This document shows, one piece after another, positions 8,920 through 64,000 of a DNA stretch of 64,000 nt. The position numbers and the translations under genes are program-made. The stretch lies in contig JASANE010028122.1 of assembly GCA_030248225.1 (NCBI GenBank), positions 29,030 to 93,029 of the forward strand, written 5' to 3'. Within the stretch, counting starts at the first letter, position 1. Each line of letters begins with the position of its first letter. The notes beneath the pieces were generated by a model that was not told where the DNA came from, did no database searches, and saw nothing but the letters and a program-made list of their open reading frames with translations. This stretch comes from Trileptium ribeirensis (lineage: Eukaryota; Nematoda; Enoplea; Enoplida; Thoracostomopsidae).

Positions 8920-11900
8920 CTTATGTAATGTCGACGTGACGCTGCTGCATTACGCACTTCCCAGACGTAATGCCCATACGACCCCGGCTATCGTGACTTC
9001 AAGGGCGGACCTGATGGGTTCAAATTGCTCGAATTTTCTTTCCCACGCGAGTCAGGCCCAAGAAATGACGGAGCTTAGCAAGCCGCAGGAGCGCTTCACA
9101 GGATGTGTTCTGATCCTGCCGGACGGGTTGCGCACGTAGTCTACGAGGTACTACCTTTGAGGTCCCCTGGGAGGTTGGCTCCGTCACCTGCTCACAGGCC
9201 AAAGAGACCAAACCGCTATTCCCTATCCACGTTCGACCCGGGAAGTGTCAAATTTTGAATGTTTAAGTTTGATCGAAAACCGGTTCCCACTTTATCGAAA
9301 CAACTAGTTTGTTTTATTTAGCCGGAGGCCCAAACTAGGGTCCGACAAATCCCTAGACGTTTAACGTCGGATCCGCGTGTGTCTATGTTTCCTATTTTGG
9401 GTCCTCAGCGTGAGTTTACAGATTTTTCTGTATGTGGGTTGCACCAGTCGTACCTGTACAACAAGCGTAATTAACAAACTTAGTTGTAATCGGCGAGTCA
9501 AGCTGAGGTTTGCTTCTTCCATGCGCGTGTCAAACCTGAACGTGGGTCGTCGATTTGGGATGACGGATTTCAAACCCCTTCAATTCCTATCGCTACTACG
9601 GGTCAACAAAACACTTGAACAATTTGGGTTTTCAGTGAGCATTTATTGATGAGTTGCACAAGAACTTATGGGTACACGGACAGATACATATTGTACGGGC
9701 AAATACAATAAGCGTTATGTCACAATTATGGCACGCTAATACACAATGAGCAGAGCTTCAATTGAGGAGGGTTGCGGAGTCATCGCCTTTTTCACTGAAC
9801 TCTCATAGCTGGGTCAAATCACGGCATGCACTGTGAAGCCTTATCTCATGACAGCTGTGCTTACATTACTCATGAAAAAATAGTGGGTCAAATTAAAATC
9901 AGTGCTGGTAGGTGCTACAGTTAGTTATCGATAAAATCAAGGCGCCATCGAACTAACTATTTGCTCGGTACTATGTTTGCTAACAGGAAGGGTACTCCGA
10001 CACAACGATAGATTCAAGTAAGCGAAAGGCGGAAACGAAGCGGGGTATACGGGGTTGAGCGTGCAACGGGACGTTTGCGAGACCTCATCTTGCTCATTCG
10101 AATCACAAAACTATAGTACATGATAATCAGTTATTTACAGTCGCAGTTAGTAGCGATGAGGTTAGCCTATGACAACATAATACAACAACAACACAAGGAT
10201 ACTTATTAATACCATGGCAAGATTGTGGAATGCTCCTCGGTACGACTCCTAAATTCTTTTCTAAAGGTGCGACAACGGAACGAACTCAGTTCTGTCCTAC
10301 TCGCATACATACATACGTATTTAAAATGACCATATAAAATCTGTGATAGAGCATCAAAATGTTCTGACTAATTTCGGCTCCTGTGCCCTATCGAATTTCT
10401 CTACAAACATAATGGAATTGAGTCCCTAATTGCGGTTAATCCATGATCTAGATCACTACCACAAGACAAACACTTCGAATACATCAGCGTGAGTTATAAC
10501 TACATAAAAAGGAACGATCGGGCGGATTTATGTTTCGAACAGCTTGCGGGTCCCGGTAGACTGAGGTTGGGACCGAATTTTGAGCTTTTCCTAATACAAG
10601 TTTTGTTCAATTCACTATGCGGGTTGTACCTAGGATTGTAATTGGAACGAGTAATAATAGTGGTGAGGCCTCGTAGGCCATCGGCATTACTCTGATGGTA
10701 CGAAAACCTACGTTGTTTTGGCTTGAAAAACGTTCAAAAACGAGCTCTATTTAACTGTTATATCGAGCCATTTTTGCTCGACGAAGCGAGGCAGTAAACG
10801 GAGGCCCCGGTTGTCAGGACAACCGTAGTAAATTTTCTAGCTCAATCCTACCCGATTTATCTCCTTAAATTGTTCGGTTCGCAATTTTCGAGCTAAATTT
10901 TGAGCACAGTTCGACTGGGTCTGGGGGGAGTCTTTTGACTTCCAATACCTCCTCGATTTGGCGGTGTTTTTCAGTGCAATTTTGCATGGGGACTGGACTC
11001 GACCTTACATATCGATTTTCTAGGACCGGGTCAACGGTCCTCACAAAAATGGTCCGTCGGGCCAAGGCCCGATAGACTCGATGTCGCATTTAGCGACTTC
11101 GATAACCTTGAAATTTAAAATGTTTTCATTGGTGGTGAAATTTATCAACACTGGGGAAGATAATATTTTCCCTTGCCTAACCAAAGTATGTGGAAAAGCA
11201 AGACCAAAACAGACTTGCGAAAATAGACTAATTTGTGAAGTTTGAACAGCTATTCGAACGACGATTGTGCGGTTCGGGTCTGAACTGCCTATAACTTTTG
11301 AACGGGCCACGGCTTTGCCGGGCTCAATAGCTTAAACGGAAGGCCTAAAGGGCCTCTATATATACGAGAAAGATCATTAAAATTCCTGGAATAAGTATAA
11401 AGTTATTAGCGTGTAAAGTTCGGGTAAGGGCGGATCCCTGTCGGGCCGTCGCGTTTGTGATTCCAGCATAATAAAGTTGAATTTTGTGATGATATCTAAA
11501 AGTAAACATGCTTACGAAGAAACCGCGAAAGTTTGAATAGCGGACATCCCTACGAAGAAACAGCGAAAGTTTCAGCAAAATTCCTGGAGAGGATCTTGAA
11601 ATATTTTGATTTTAATCTGGATTTTACATTCTTGGTGGGGTGAGGCCTCTTCGAGGTCGTCGGGTTTAGGGTTCCGACTCGAAACTGACATGTTTTAGAA
11701 TCCTGTTTGTTGATAGACAGTACTATGAAGAAACTGTCAAAGTTTCAGCGAAGTTCAAGGAGTAAGTCCTAAGATATCTAGATTTTCATATTTTGGTGGG
11801 AACGTACCCCTTTAGGATCGTCGGGTTTATGGATCCGACTTGATATCTGAACATTTTAAGCACTAGATCACTAGCTTGGATCCTCCTAGAATTCCGGGTA

Positions 11901-14900
11901 CAGTTTTAACAAATTTGCTGGGGTGATTCCGTAGATGCGCCACATTTTTACCTAGGTGAGCCGTCTCGCTCACGGCGTATGAAAACAAAAGATCTACTCG
12001 GGGATCAGAGCAACTTGGTTCTAGCTTGTGGGCAATATCTAAAGCGCTATTGTCATGTTAATAAAGTTTTACTAAGTTCCTATGAGAGTTTGATTCGGCA
12101 ATGCCTGGTTCCATCCTTAGTTCCTATTGATAAAACTCCAAAAATCGTCGGACGACTCCGCGTCCAAAGAAAACAATAAAACCATGAAAGTCTTGCGTAA
12201 AACCACCAGTAAAATGTTCAACGAGAATGTTATGGCATGACGGCGGATGATTCGGAGTTCGACTAATACTTTCCAATCAAAACAGTGTTTATTTAACCTC
12301 GGTCAGCTCAAACTAAAATTTTCAATCTCATCTTGACTCAGGGAATCGTGCAAAAATACTTGACGCGAGTGTCGCGTTTGTTTGTGCCCTAACTCTGTGA
12401 CCGAGGGAGGTCCAGTACGACTTTCGCTACCGAATTAATACGTCTGAGTCTTCGAGTCGGCGGGACAAGCTAGGACGGACAGGGTTATCATGTAAACGGG
12501 AGTGTGGACTGGGAGGTCGTGGAGGCTTAGGCTAAAGGTTGATCAATGTGAACTATTCACTCCTACCTTAACTGTTCGCAGGACTAATCCTATCTCCTAT
12601 CGGTACCGTGCCGTCGTTAACCTACGCCTCCCCGTCCACACTTACATCTTTGTATCCTTTGACTCGGCGTCCATCGCGGGTGTCCGTCCAACCATAGAAA
12701 CAACCAATGAAAACCATATGAACAGAAAGCACGCTTGAACAAACTGTCGTGATAAATAAAAGCGACAGAGCCGGTCTGCAAAACGACCGAACTCTGCACT
12801 GCCGCAGTCGTGTGGAAGGATAGAGACTTCGTGCGGCTCTGGTTTTACATGAAATTTGAAAATATTTGAAATTTTGAATTTTGGGTCCGTTAGGGTGCTT
12901 ATTCAGCACTTTTCTGGAATTCTGACCCCATTTTAGGCTTTAATGTAAATATTGTTATCGGAACGAATTCCGATCATATTTTGAAAAATTTTATGTCTAA
13001 AATTTGTATAAATTTTATATAAGAAAAAGATTTACGACCTCAAAGTTGATATAAAACTTTAATAAACTTATACCAAGCCTAACCAAAACTAAATTAAACT
13101 ACCAAACACTATTACTCGACACGTGAGTAAATGCCGGTACTGCACATTGCTTCAAACGTTCCGAATGTTTCTACGCGAGACTGGTATCAGCTCGATACTG
13201 GGTTGTTTATATTATTTTAATATAGAGCTGACTGCTTCAATATTAACTTTATAGCAAACGGGAGGGGGTCGAATTTATTTACTCAAAGCAGCAAAGTTCG
13301 GTACTCGGAGGCAAATAGAAACAGCAATCCCCACACAAAACTGTACAAATTCATACAGACTTTATATCAGCGCTTACTGGACACGATCGGAGATGTACTA
13401 CGTTGCATTCCTAATATAAAGCTGTATAATGTTGTGTCGATTTTATATCGAACCCTGCTGATAAGAGCATTGTCCTTATATAAATTCTATATTAAATTTA
13501 TATAAACTTCAAGTCGGCCGATGTTTACTTAAAGAATTGATGTCCTTCAATCAAAGCGCAAGTTCCAGCTTATAGACGACTACTTCCATACTCAGCCGCT
13601 TATAAGTGCTTCAGTACATCAACAGGCCACTCAAATTAAGTTTCCCTATTAAGTTAATATAAAAATTGATTGTTTACTTTGATGGAAACATCACTTGTAT
13701 ATCGAAAGTACGCCCTTATACGAGTTTATATGTATATGTGTGGCCAGTGTTCGTGTGAAGGAAACGTAGCTTGTGTAAACAAAACAAAAGAAAGCAAGCG
13801 CAAAGGGTAAAAAGATGGTGGGGGTTCCTGGGGAATGGCCAGAGTGCCAAATAAGACTCGGATTCGGACTCAGCAAGTCCGTCCGAGCAAAACAATATGT
13901 AACAGGACCGTATTCGGTCTACAGGGGGAAATAAGCTCTTGAGGGAGGGTCCATGCCAAATTTTTCCTTGGGAAGGGTGTTTTAAACGGTTCCCCTGTGC
14001 TCGGGGTATACTCTTCTGGGGTGTTTTATATATTTTTGGGTTAGTCTTGACAAGGGGAACAAAATGAGGGGTGACACGCCTGTCAGGGCGTTATTTCCGA
14101 AATCTTCATATAAGCGGGTACCTAAAAGTGGGCACAGCGGGACCGGTCCGGGCTCAAATTAAAGCCTCGGATCTGGGAATTCCAATGGTGCCACATATAT
14201 ACCTGTTTGGCCAATAGTCGTTAAGTTATTGAATTAATTGTATTTTATTGATTTGCGTAGCTACATATTCACTCCTATGTCCGTGAATCCGGGTCCGATT
14301 TCCACGAAACCGGTCTCATTCGAAAGATCGTCAAATTCTCTATGATAAATGCTAAGTACTTAACTTTGAAATTCCCAACGGTTCCGGAGATATGGACCGG
14401 AGCCGACATTTTCGATACCAAATTTTCTAATTTTATTTCTTATCGTAACCAGCGCGAATGAACGCTGGTAAGTAATATTTCTTAAAGCCTAGCAACTTAC
14501 CAGTGTGGCGATAACCAACGAGCACTGGTAAATTTTATAGTTTCGGTTTGCTCTTATAATTTTCAGGAAATTGTCTCAATCGCTGTTCGCTTTCGAGCGC
14601 ACAGCCATATTTTTGTGGTCCTCATTCGTGAGGACGGTCGTGACGGGTCCTCGTCACGGCCAGTTATTCCAATAAAAATTTGTAACAACGTTCGTGGTCT
14701 TACCATTTGGGGTAGGGCAATTCCTGCATAGGTATTTATACTGGGATCAGCGGGGGAGTCGTACCGCCCTAAAATTCTCAACAAATCGAGTATGGCAAGA
14801 GCTCGCCATACTCACATTCTGCTCCTATAAAATACCAGTTTGCGTGCGTAAAATCCCTAAACTTCCTCCTAAAATCATGTCAAATAAGTTACATTCCATC

Positions 14901-16075
14901 AATCGCATTTCCAGCCTAAAAGTCGCAGGAATGCAACAGAATACAACAAACAGGATACATAATACCAGAATCAAATCCAGGCGCTCTTATGGCCTGATCA
15001 ATCCAACAGAATAGTACAGCTATAGCACAACACGATCATATACAATGATATACAATGATAACAATAGGGCGGCGCTTTTATAGCCTCATATAATAACAAT
15101 GAACGGTATGAATACAGTACAGAAAATATATATATGCATATATCTGGTTAACAATTTATGTACCAATAAATTTGCTGGATCATGCACCAGAAAATACATA
15201 TACGAGCAACAGCATCGGTTCCACGGTACACAATCATACGATACAATTATGGTAACATATATCGAAAACGTGCCTTTATTGCCACCACAAGCACTACAAT
15301 AACGATGATAATTATACGTAATTCAAATATGTACACCAATGATGCCTTTATGGCCAATGATAATCGGTAAAATCATGATAATGCCAATATATGTGTATCA
15401 AGGCGTGCCTTCAGGGCATTATTATCAATATGTATCTAGATGATTATGGATGTCTATACGGTTACAATTCCTTGACGATTATCCATCCCTGAAATAACAA
15501 TAACGATACCCATCTTGGTCGAAACCATGTCGGCCGTGCAGGCCGAAATACTGAAAATACAAGTCGGTTACATAGCGGGACTGTTGAACCTGATTATTCC
15601 GTTTACCTATATATATAGATATATATGATGCTATTGAATTTGTTCCGATTACGTACATATATACTTTGATTTCAGTTCTGTTTTAATTATTTACATATGT
15701 ACCCAGTGATTTCTGACTTGTTGTAATTATGTACTTATATAACTGTATTGATCTTACGAGTTATTTCAATTACTGGTTTACGTATATACGGTGGTTCATG
15801 GTTTGTGCCAGTTAGGCAGTTTGCATATGAGGTGACAACAGGGCTTTATGGTCTACGGGTATATATAGAGGAACTCAGTATATATATTTGCTTGCGCCAA
15901 GAGGCGATTGGCTGGTTCTACTTACATAAATGTACGTATTGTAATGCGACGGTGGGCTCCTCACCCTTTTGGGCTATTCCCGTCGGGTGTCCCGGGTTGG
16001 GGAAACAGTGGTGGCTGAATTCAAAAATGTTGGCACTATACACGTGGTCATGATTATTGGAGAACTCGACTAAAA

Positions 16076-16410
16076 GTTGACCATTACACTATGGACAGGA
16101 TTTTCGGTATTTGGGAAAAGGTTGTCCATTACACTGTGGACAGGATTTTTGGTATTCGAAAAAAATGTTGTCCATTATACTGTGGACAGGATTTTTGGTA
16201 TTCGGAAAAATGTTGTCCATTATACTGTGGACATAATTATTGGTGGTCGAAAAAATGTTGACCATGGCACTGTGGTCAGATTTATTTTTGTTCGAAAAAA
16301 TGTTGACCATTGGGGTGTGGTCAGAATTATCGTAAAAGTTGACCATTATCGTGTGGTCAAGATTATGGGTTTTCGCTAAAAGTTTGCCATTAGGCTGTGG
16401 TCAGGATTAT
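16076..16410. repeat. Tandem hairpin array near the U3 end of LTR copy 1
   Basis: Eight units start near 16076, 16121, 16167, 16212, 16257, 16302, 16338 and 16382, mostly 44-46 bp apart. Each carries a dyad of the form TGxCCA, an 8-bp spacer, then TGGyCA. In units 2-4 x is T and y is A; in units 5-7 x is A and y is T, so pairing is kept while the bases change. Unit 1 is mismatched and unit 8 is G opposite T. A looser relative lies near 16030. Matching arrays lie at 28863-29110 and 39198-39458 in the other two copies. Confidence 0.9.
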
Positions 16411-16417
16411 CCACCTC

Positions 16418-16442
16418 GTAACGATCCGTATGGATCTGTTAC
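16418..16442. other. Terminal hairpin at the outer LTR end
   Basis: GTAACGATCC, a GTAT loop, and GGATCTGTTAC form a 10-bp stem with one bulged T, ending one base inside the LTR terminus. The same 25 bases occur at 29117-29141 in the solo LTR. It is the first thing at the 5' edge of U3 on the element's sense strand. Confidence 0.8.
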
Positions 16443-16443
16443 A

Positions 16444-18304
16444 ATATGTTTGCGGCAAAGTAGCGTAATGGGTTATGCTTCTTTTCTACAAAGCTGTGAA
16501 TTTGGTACAAATATTGTGTATTTTACTCGAATTAGTGCACTAAAGACCCAACGGTAGTTGGACATACGTACAAAATATTTTTTAACAGTAAAATCAAACA
16601 CGGATACAAATCATACACAAGCTCAGATTGTACTGATGCTTCAGGAGAGGCTTCAAATTTCGCTGTATTAGTTTGCATTTATATGCAGTAGTTATAGAAG
16701 AGAACATATAAAAGGAAATAGTTCGCGAATACCAAGAGCAGAGAGCGCTATAGCTACGTTAGTTATTCAAAAAGATTTACTGTAATTTCTGTCCATTACT
16801 GTAATATGTTTACCAAAAATGGATGTCGTTCCCCGAGCTTTGCTCGCGAGCCGGTTTAATCCTAGTTCTAAAGAAATTCATTATAAAAAATTTTGTACAA
16901 TTAAAGAGTTTTCATTATCAATATTTTAATACTTTCCAAATTCTAATTCCTAGTTCACTCGCGGCTCGCTAGACACTGCGCAACTAGCTCGCTCAGAAAA
17001 TGCCAGTCTTTTGCGGCGACGACTGTGTACATTTTCCGAAGTAGTTTTCAGCCTTTGTAGTTATGTTATACATATGTTGTCCGTTTAATTCCCCATGAGC
17101 ATTTCTCTATTTCTACGGAAAATTTAAGAGCACATTACGACAAAATGTATTCACAAACATGCTACGATCTCTATTATGGTTTAAAAATACTCTCAGTTAG
17201 GCAAACACTGACAGCGGTACTTTATTTAAGCAATGTATGACCCAAGTTTCCTGCCCAGTATCTGTTCTTACATTGAAATATTGATGCAAATACCAATCGC
17301 CAAACCTGTCTTTGTCAATTGTCTATTCCAATATTATACTGTCACACATATTATTTGACTCCGACTTCAGCCAGAGATAGGTAATTTATTTAACTGATTT
17401 ACTGAATTTCATTTGGAAATAAAATACCAGAATTTACTAAAATCACACATTCGTTCGCTGAAGATTAAAATTTCTCGAGACCAAAACAGCTCCAATTCCG
17501 GCTAATTTCAGTTCAGGAGTAGACTGTAGTACTTTGAAACCTGGGCTACTTGAAAAAGCCTGCCTTTAAATTTATTTATAAATATTTTTCAGGCTTTTGT
17601 TTTCACGTACTGACCGAACATAAACAGGAGTAGACTGTAGTACTCTGAAACTTGGGCTACTTGGAAAAGCCTGTCTTTAAATTTATATTTATTTTTCAGG
17701 CTTTTGTTTTCACGTACTGACCGAACATAAATGCAAAAAATAGATTTATATGTGATTAAACAAAATTCCAATGGATTTAAATGAAATTTTGATCAATGTC
17801 AACTGTGATCGATTTCGATTGCAACTGCTGGCGCCGACGGTACCTGCGGTAGGCAAAATTACTATAACAATAAGTTATTGTCACAAGAACTGATGCTCAA
17901 GGATTAATCCTTGTTAAAACTGTTCTCAGCGACACCATCCAACAATGATATAATGACATCGTGGCAAGTTTTCCACGTCGAATGATAGTATGGTGTTTTG
18001 TCTTTCTTACCCAGAAATAAACCTAAACTCACAATCAACTTTAAATTATTTCTGTACTATGGTACTCACGTCAAGCTCCTCATCCCCCACTGTTATAGCG
18101 GTAGTGAGACAAAACTTGACATGATCCAATATATGTTCAGTCAAGCTCAGAAATACATTACGTACATATTACAAAAACAATTCAGCAATTTTGCTTTTTA
18201 TTATACAAGCTACTAAACGTTTGAAGTCACAAAACTTACGTACAAGAACTCATACACAATGGTTAAATAAAAAAATATAACCCATGCCAAGTAAAAAAAT
18301 TTAC
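16444..18304. other. Intergenic or 3' gene sequence without recognisable gene
   Basis: This AT-rich stretch lies between the outer LTR end and the last TBL1 exon found. The final TBL1 codons (human ...VCVLDLRK) could lie here, but no acceptor followed by a matching short exon could be identified. The only structure seen is the tandem duplication at 17516-17731. Confidence 0.6.
17516..17731. repeat. 111-bp tandem duplication
   Basis: Two neighbouring copies (from 17516 and 17627) share GGAGTAGACTGTAGTACT at the start and CACGTACTGACCGAACATAAA at the end, with few differences and a small length change in an AT run. Confidence 0.9.
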
Positions 18305-61539
<43,235 letters not shown>

Positions 61540-64000
61540 CTGAAAAATGATGATAGTTGTAAATAGGTTATTTGAAACCTTCACATTTATGTGATATATA
61601 CCAATGTTTTGAATGTTTGTTTTTGCGTTTTACTGTGTAAACGAACAATGCAGAAAAAATCCACACAGTCAGAAGAATATTCATACAAAATTATAAATAC
61701 GCTTGATATTTGCTTGAATTATACCAGCCGTGCTTAAAATTGGCAAGCATACTAGCTACCGACTTCAATACTGGTGTTTAAAAATTAACAAAAATATGGA
61801 AATGTTATATGTTTATTCGTTTTATACGCCAAACGTAAATTCTTCGACTATACACATCATCCCAAAACATTGTCTACCACCCGGGGGTTTGTATTTTTGA
61901 ATTCGGAGATGGAGAAGCGCTAGCTTCGGAATCGAAGAATTCTCACTAGACCGCACTATTTTGAAAAAGGTGGGCGTCCGTTTATTTTTTCTCTGTAAAC
62001 AGGACTTCGTTAGCTCAACGTAAACCGATATGGACGTGTGAGGGCTCATATAAAAGCTACAATACTGTAGATGCATTTGGACGTTTTATTCCGATTCGAC
62101 CCACCCACGTCCCATCTTATGGGCTCAAAGGAAGGTACCCAGGGGTACATGGCTAAAATGGGTATTTTTGCTCAGAACTCGGCAACCCTTGAGCTGATTT
62201 GAATCATTTTGATATCGAAATATGTGTCCTGGGAAGCTTTATTTATGGGTATATAAATTGTTTTGGTCAGATCCCTATAGGGCATGGGTACCTTAGCAAA
62301 TGGGCAAATTTCCAAAATTTTGGCCAAATTTTGTCGAGATGTAGCTATGTAACCACTCAAGCGATTCGAACGAAATTTGGTGTGTGATAGAGCTACTACG
62401 GGGCTACCTGCAGTGTGTCAACAGATTTGATGTAAGACCCCTGAGTCAATTGGTATTTCGGGACAAATTTGGGCCCGACGCCATATATAGTCATCCGTGA
62501 CATTACCGCTTCTAACGGTATATTAATAGATTTGCGGATCAAAATAAGTTCATATGGGTTTTTGTGGATGCTATTTTCAAATCGTTACTGTATTTAGACG
62601 TATTTCTTCGTGTAGACGTAGTAATATAAATAGGTGAAACAAGGCGAGTGGTGCGAAACGGACGAGTGCCATGCGGTCTGTAGCAAATTCATATCTGACT
62701 ATGAGTTTTGCTGCATCTATGCCTTACTGAAAAGCAGATTAATAAATATTGTTTAATGAATGACATCTTCCGTAACAGGAATATATATTTTAAATGAGTT
62801 GTTTAACTGTATGTTAACGTTACACTTTCTCATTTCTCCGAATTCGTACACTTAGCATGTCGCCAAGATCGTAGGATATAACATGTATGCCATAACATAT
62901 ACGTATTTACAGCGCATATTTGGAAGAAAACCCTGTCTGAAGCATAAAACAAAGCATACGTAAATGCACCAAGTTTTCTCAACTCTTATTTAACATAAAA
63001 ATAAGCTGAGCGGAAACGTGCTACAACTGAATTCGAACTTTCATAGGCGCAAAACCGTATAAGGGTAGGCCCATAAATGACTGTTGTTTTTCCACCATCC
63101 GGATCACACTCCACTTTTGTGGATATAGACTAGTAAGCGCAATAAATTTCAAAAGGTGACCGGAGCAATACGCAAAGTATTTTGTGTCTTATTTATGTAT
63201 ACAAGTATTTCAATTAATCAATTTATAATAAGTATCACGGTTGAGACAACTGATGTTAAATTCACCAAACAGAAAGCTAGCTAGCTAAAAATTAGCAATT
63301 AGTAATATCGGCTTATTAGCTAATTAATTAATTAGCTAATTAGCACCCGTGATAAAACCGTAGAGGTTTAAAAGTCACATATTCATGATCAGCGACATAA
63401 AATTAGCAGTTTTCAGATGATTTTAAAATTTGAATAAAATTAACTAATTAGCATATACGGCCAAGCTTTGGAGAATTGGATATGCGATATTCGTGAGCAG
63501 CGACATAGAAAAGAGCCGTGCACATTTTTCTCATTTCTGAGCGCTTTCAAAATTTTCTATTTATCTAACTATATAATTAGCATGTTTTTAACATCCTTGA
63601 ATAGTAATAAACAACCGATAAATAATCAGTTGTAGTATACGCCCCAAAATAATAACATTACATTAATTATTCATTAAAAACTAAGCAAATTTTGTTTGAA
63701 AATGCTAGAAATAAGCTAACACGCATAATTAAATAGTTAATTACCAATGAACTACAGCAAATTTTGACAAAAACTATGCCTTGCACTTGCACCTGAAGGA
63801 TATTAGGGTTTTCAAACAAAAAAATCAAATTGGCGAAATAGTTATTGAGAAGTTCGATGGACAGATGGTGCCGATTTTTCCGGCTATGACGAAATCAAAG
63901 CCGCTTTGCTTCGTTCAAAAAGTAATTACAATTAGCAACTCAAAATAGTACTTATAAAGTCATTGTATTAGGTACAATATGTACTCGAACGAAGGACATA
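61540..64000. other. 5' TBL1 intron sequence, nothing recognised
   Basis: The next upstream TBL1 exon should encode the LisH domain (human NFLVYRYLQESGF). No match was found on the minus strand up to 64000. The stretch 63280-63345 is rich in TTAGCTAATTA motifs; otherwise no structure was noticed. Confidence 0.5.

Larger units (their letters stand above)
7490..8923 (-). other. Leader between 5' LTR and gag
   Basis: About 1.4 kb lie between the LTR end and the gag start with no convincing coding sequence. The stretch holds two short tandem arrays (8036-8275 and about 8303-8440). Such a leader would normally carry packaging signals; none can be named from sequence alone. Confidence 0.6.
1..16443 (-). 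mobile_element. Giant-LTR gag-env retroelement, 5' LTR to env; 3' end beyond window
   Basis: Read on the minus strand the order is LTR (16443-8924), leader (8923-7490), gag (7489-6740), zinc-knuckle ORF, acidic and unknown ORFs, then an envelope-type gene reaching position 1. The LTR is defined by comparison with a solo copy at 22023-29142 and a truncated copy near 32286-39458. The gag resembles Ty3/Gypsy-type retrotransposon gag with a CCHC nucleocapsid knuckle. I looked for protease (DTG/DSG), RT (YxDD), RNase H and integrase (HHCC, DDE) signatures between gag and env and saw none. Several frames are interrupted by TAA or TAG, so this copy is probably inactive. Whether pol lies downstream of env, outside the window, is unknown. 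Confidence 0.8.
8924..16443 (-). mobile_element. Giant LTR, copy 1 (7,520 bp)
   Basis: On the minus strand the LTR starts TGTAAC at 16443 and ends ATTACA at 8924, so the termini form the short inverted repeat TGTAA/TTACA usual for LTRs. The boundaries agree with the solo copy at 22023-29142. No ORF of meaningful length lies inside. Landmarks conserved in all three copies include a 13-bp palindrome GACGTTTAACGTC (9356-9368), a roughly 300-bp highly conserved block near 8932-9230, and a hairpin array at the U3 end. At 7.5 kb it is many times longer than a typical LTR. It abuts the leader and gag, so it is the 5' LTR of this element. Confidence 0.85.

Noticed and set aside
8936..9139. 67-codon ORF repeated at 32291-32494, possible conserved small protein
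   Set aside because: The counterpart in copy 2 stops after about a dozen codons (from 22032), and the opposite-strand frame is equally open, so DNA-level conservation explains it.
16089..16346. 85-codon ORF across the hairpin array (similar one at 39240-39476)
   Set aside because: It is a repeat-derived open frame caused by unit lengths near a multiple of three; the solo copy has no equivalent.
17280..17310. AG followed by VWR on the minus strand as a candidate for the missing WD repeat exon
   Set aside because: It lies on the wrong side of the later exons, the rest does not match IWSM...IYTIKWSP, and the upstream tract is purine-rich.
18000..18030. Possible last TBL1 exon after an AG near 18021 (minus strand), reading VYFWVRK
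   Set aside because: It lacks the Asp-Leu of the conserved VLDLRK end, the pyrimidine tract is poor, and the frame runs on for more than 40 unrelated residues.

Overview
This window is AT-rich intron and repeat DNA from a multicellular animal. The only host gene I can identify is a TBL1/TBLR1 (fly ebi) homologue on the minus strand. It is read through nine coding exons with clean GT-AG junctions and matching phases. Its wording looks closest to arthropod or other invertebrate TBL1 as I remember those proteins; I cannot name the species.

Layout. Positions 1-16443 (minus strand) hold the 5' part of a large LTR retroelement. It has a giant LTR (8924-16443), a 1.4-kb leader with short tandem repeats, a gag gene (7489-6740), a CCHC zinc-knuckle ORF (6672-4081), several acidic or unrecognised ORFs (to 2172) and an envelope-type gene (from 2175) running off the left edge. 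No protease, reverse transcriptase, RNase H or integrase can be recognised between gag and env. Positions 16444-18304 hold nothing I recognise apart from a 111-bp tandem duplication.

Positions 18305-61539 are the TBL1 gene, more than 43 kb long. Its introns are loaded with repeats. The 12-kb intron 30366-18419 holds a broken BEL/Pao integrase split by a complete solo copy of the giant LTR (22023-29142, flanked by CTAA on both sides). The 15-kb intron 45724-30533 holds a third giant LTR copy (about 32286-39458), a hAT transposase tail, a very G-poor tract, a small hAT-type MITE and two satellite-like arrays. An exon for the end of WD repeat 5 and most of WD repeat 6 should also lie there but was not found. 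The 3.8-kb intron 51771-47969 holds two full-length non-autonomous hAT elements with different 8-bp target duplications. The intron 59189-55261 holds a foldback element with inverted arms of about 400 bp.

TBL1 itself is unusual. Between its N-terminal region and the WD40 propeller lies a single 2,350-nt exon coding for about 740 residues of Ser/Thr/Asn-rich low-complexity protein. The LisH-coding 5' exons are not in the window, and the last few codons and stop were not located.

The most notable system is the giant-LTR element. Its LTRs of about 7.1-7.5 kb are far longer than usual and appear three times in 40 kb, always in the TBL1 sense orientation. Near their U3 end they carry a tandem array of hairpins whose stems show compensatory base changes between units, so the fold or dyad seems to matter. 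The element pairs gag and env without a visible pol.
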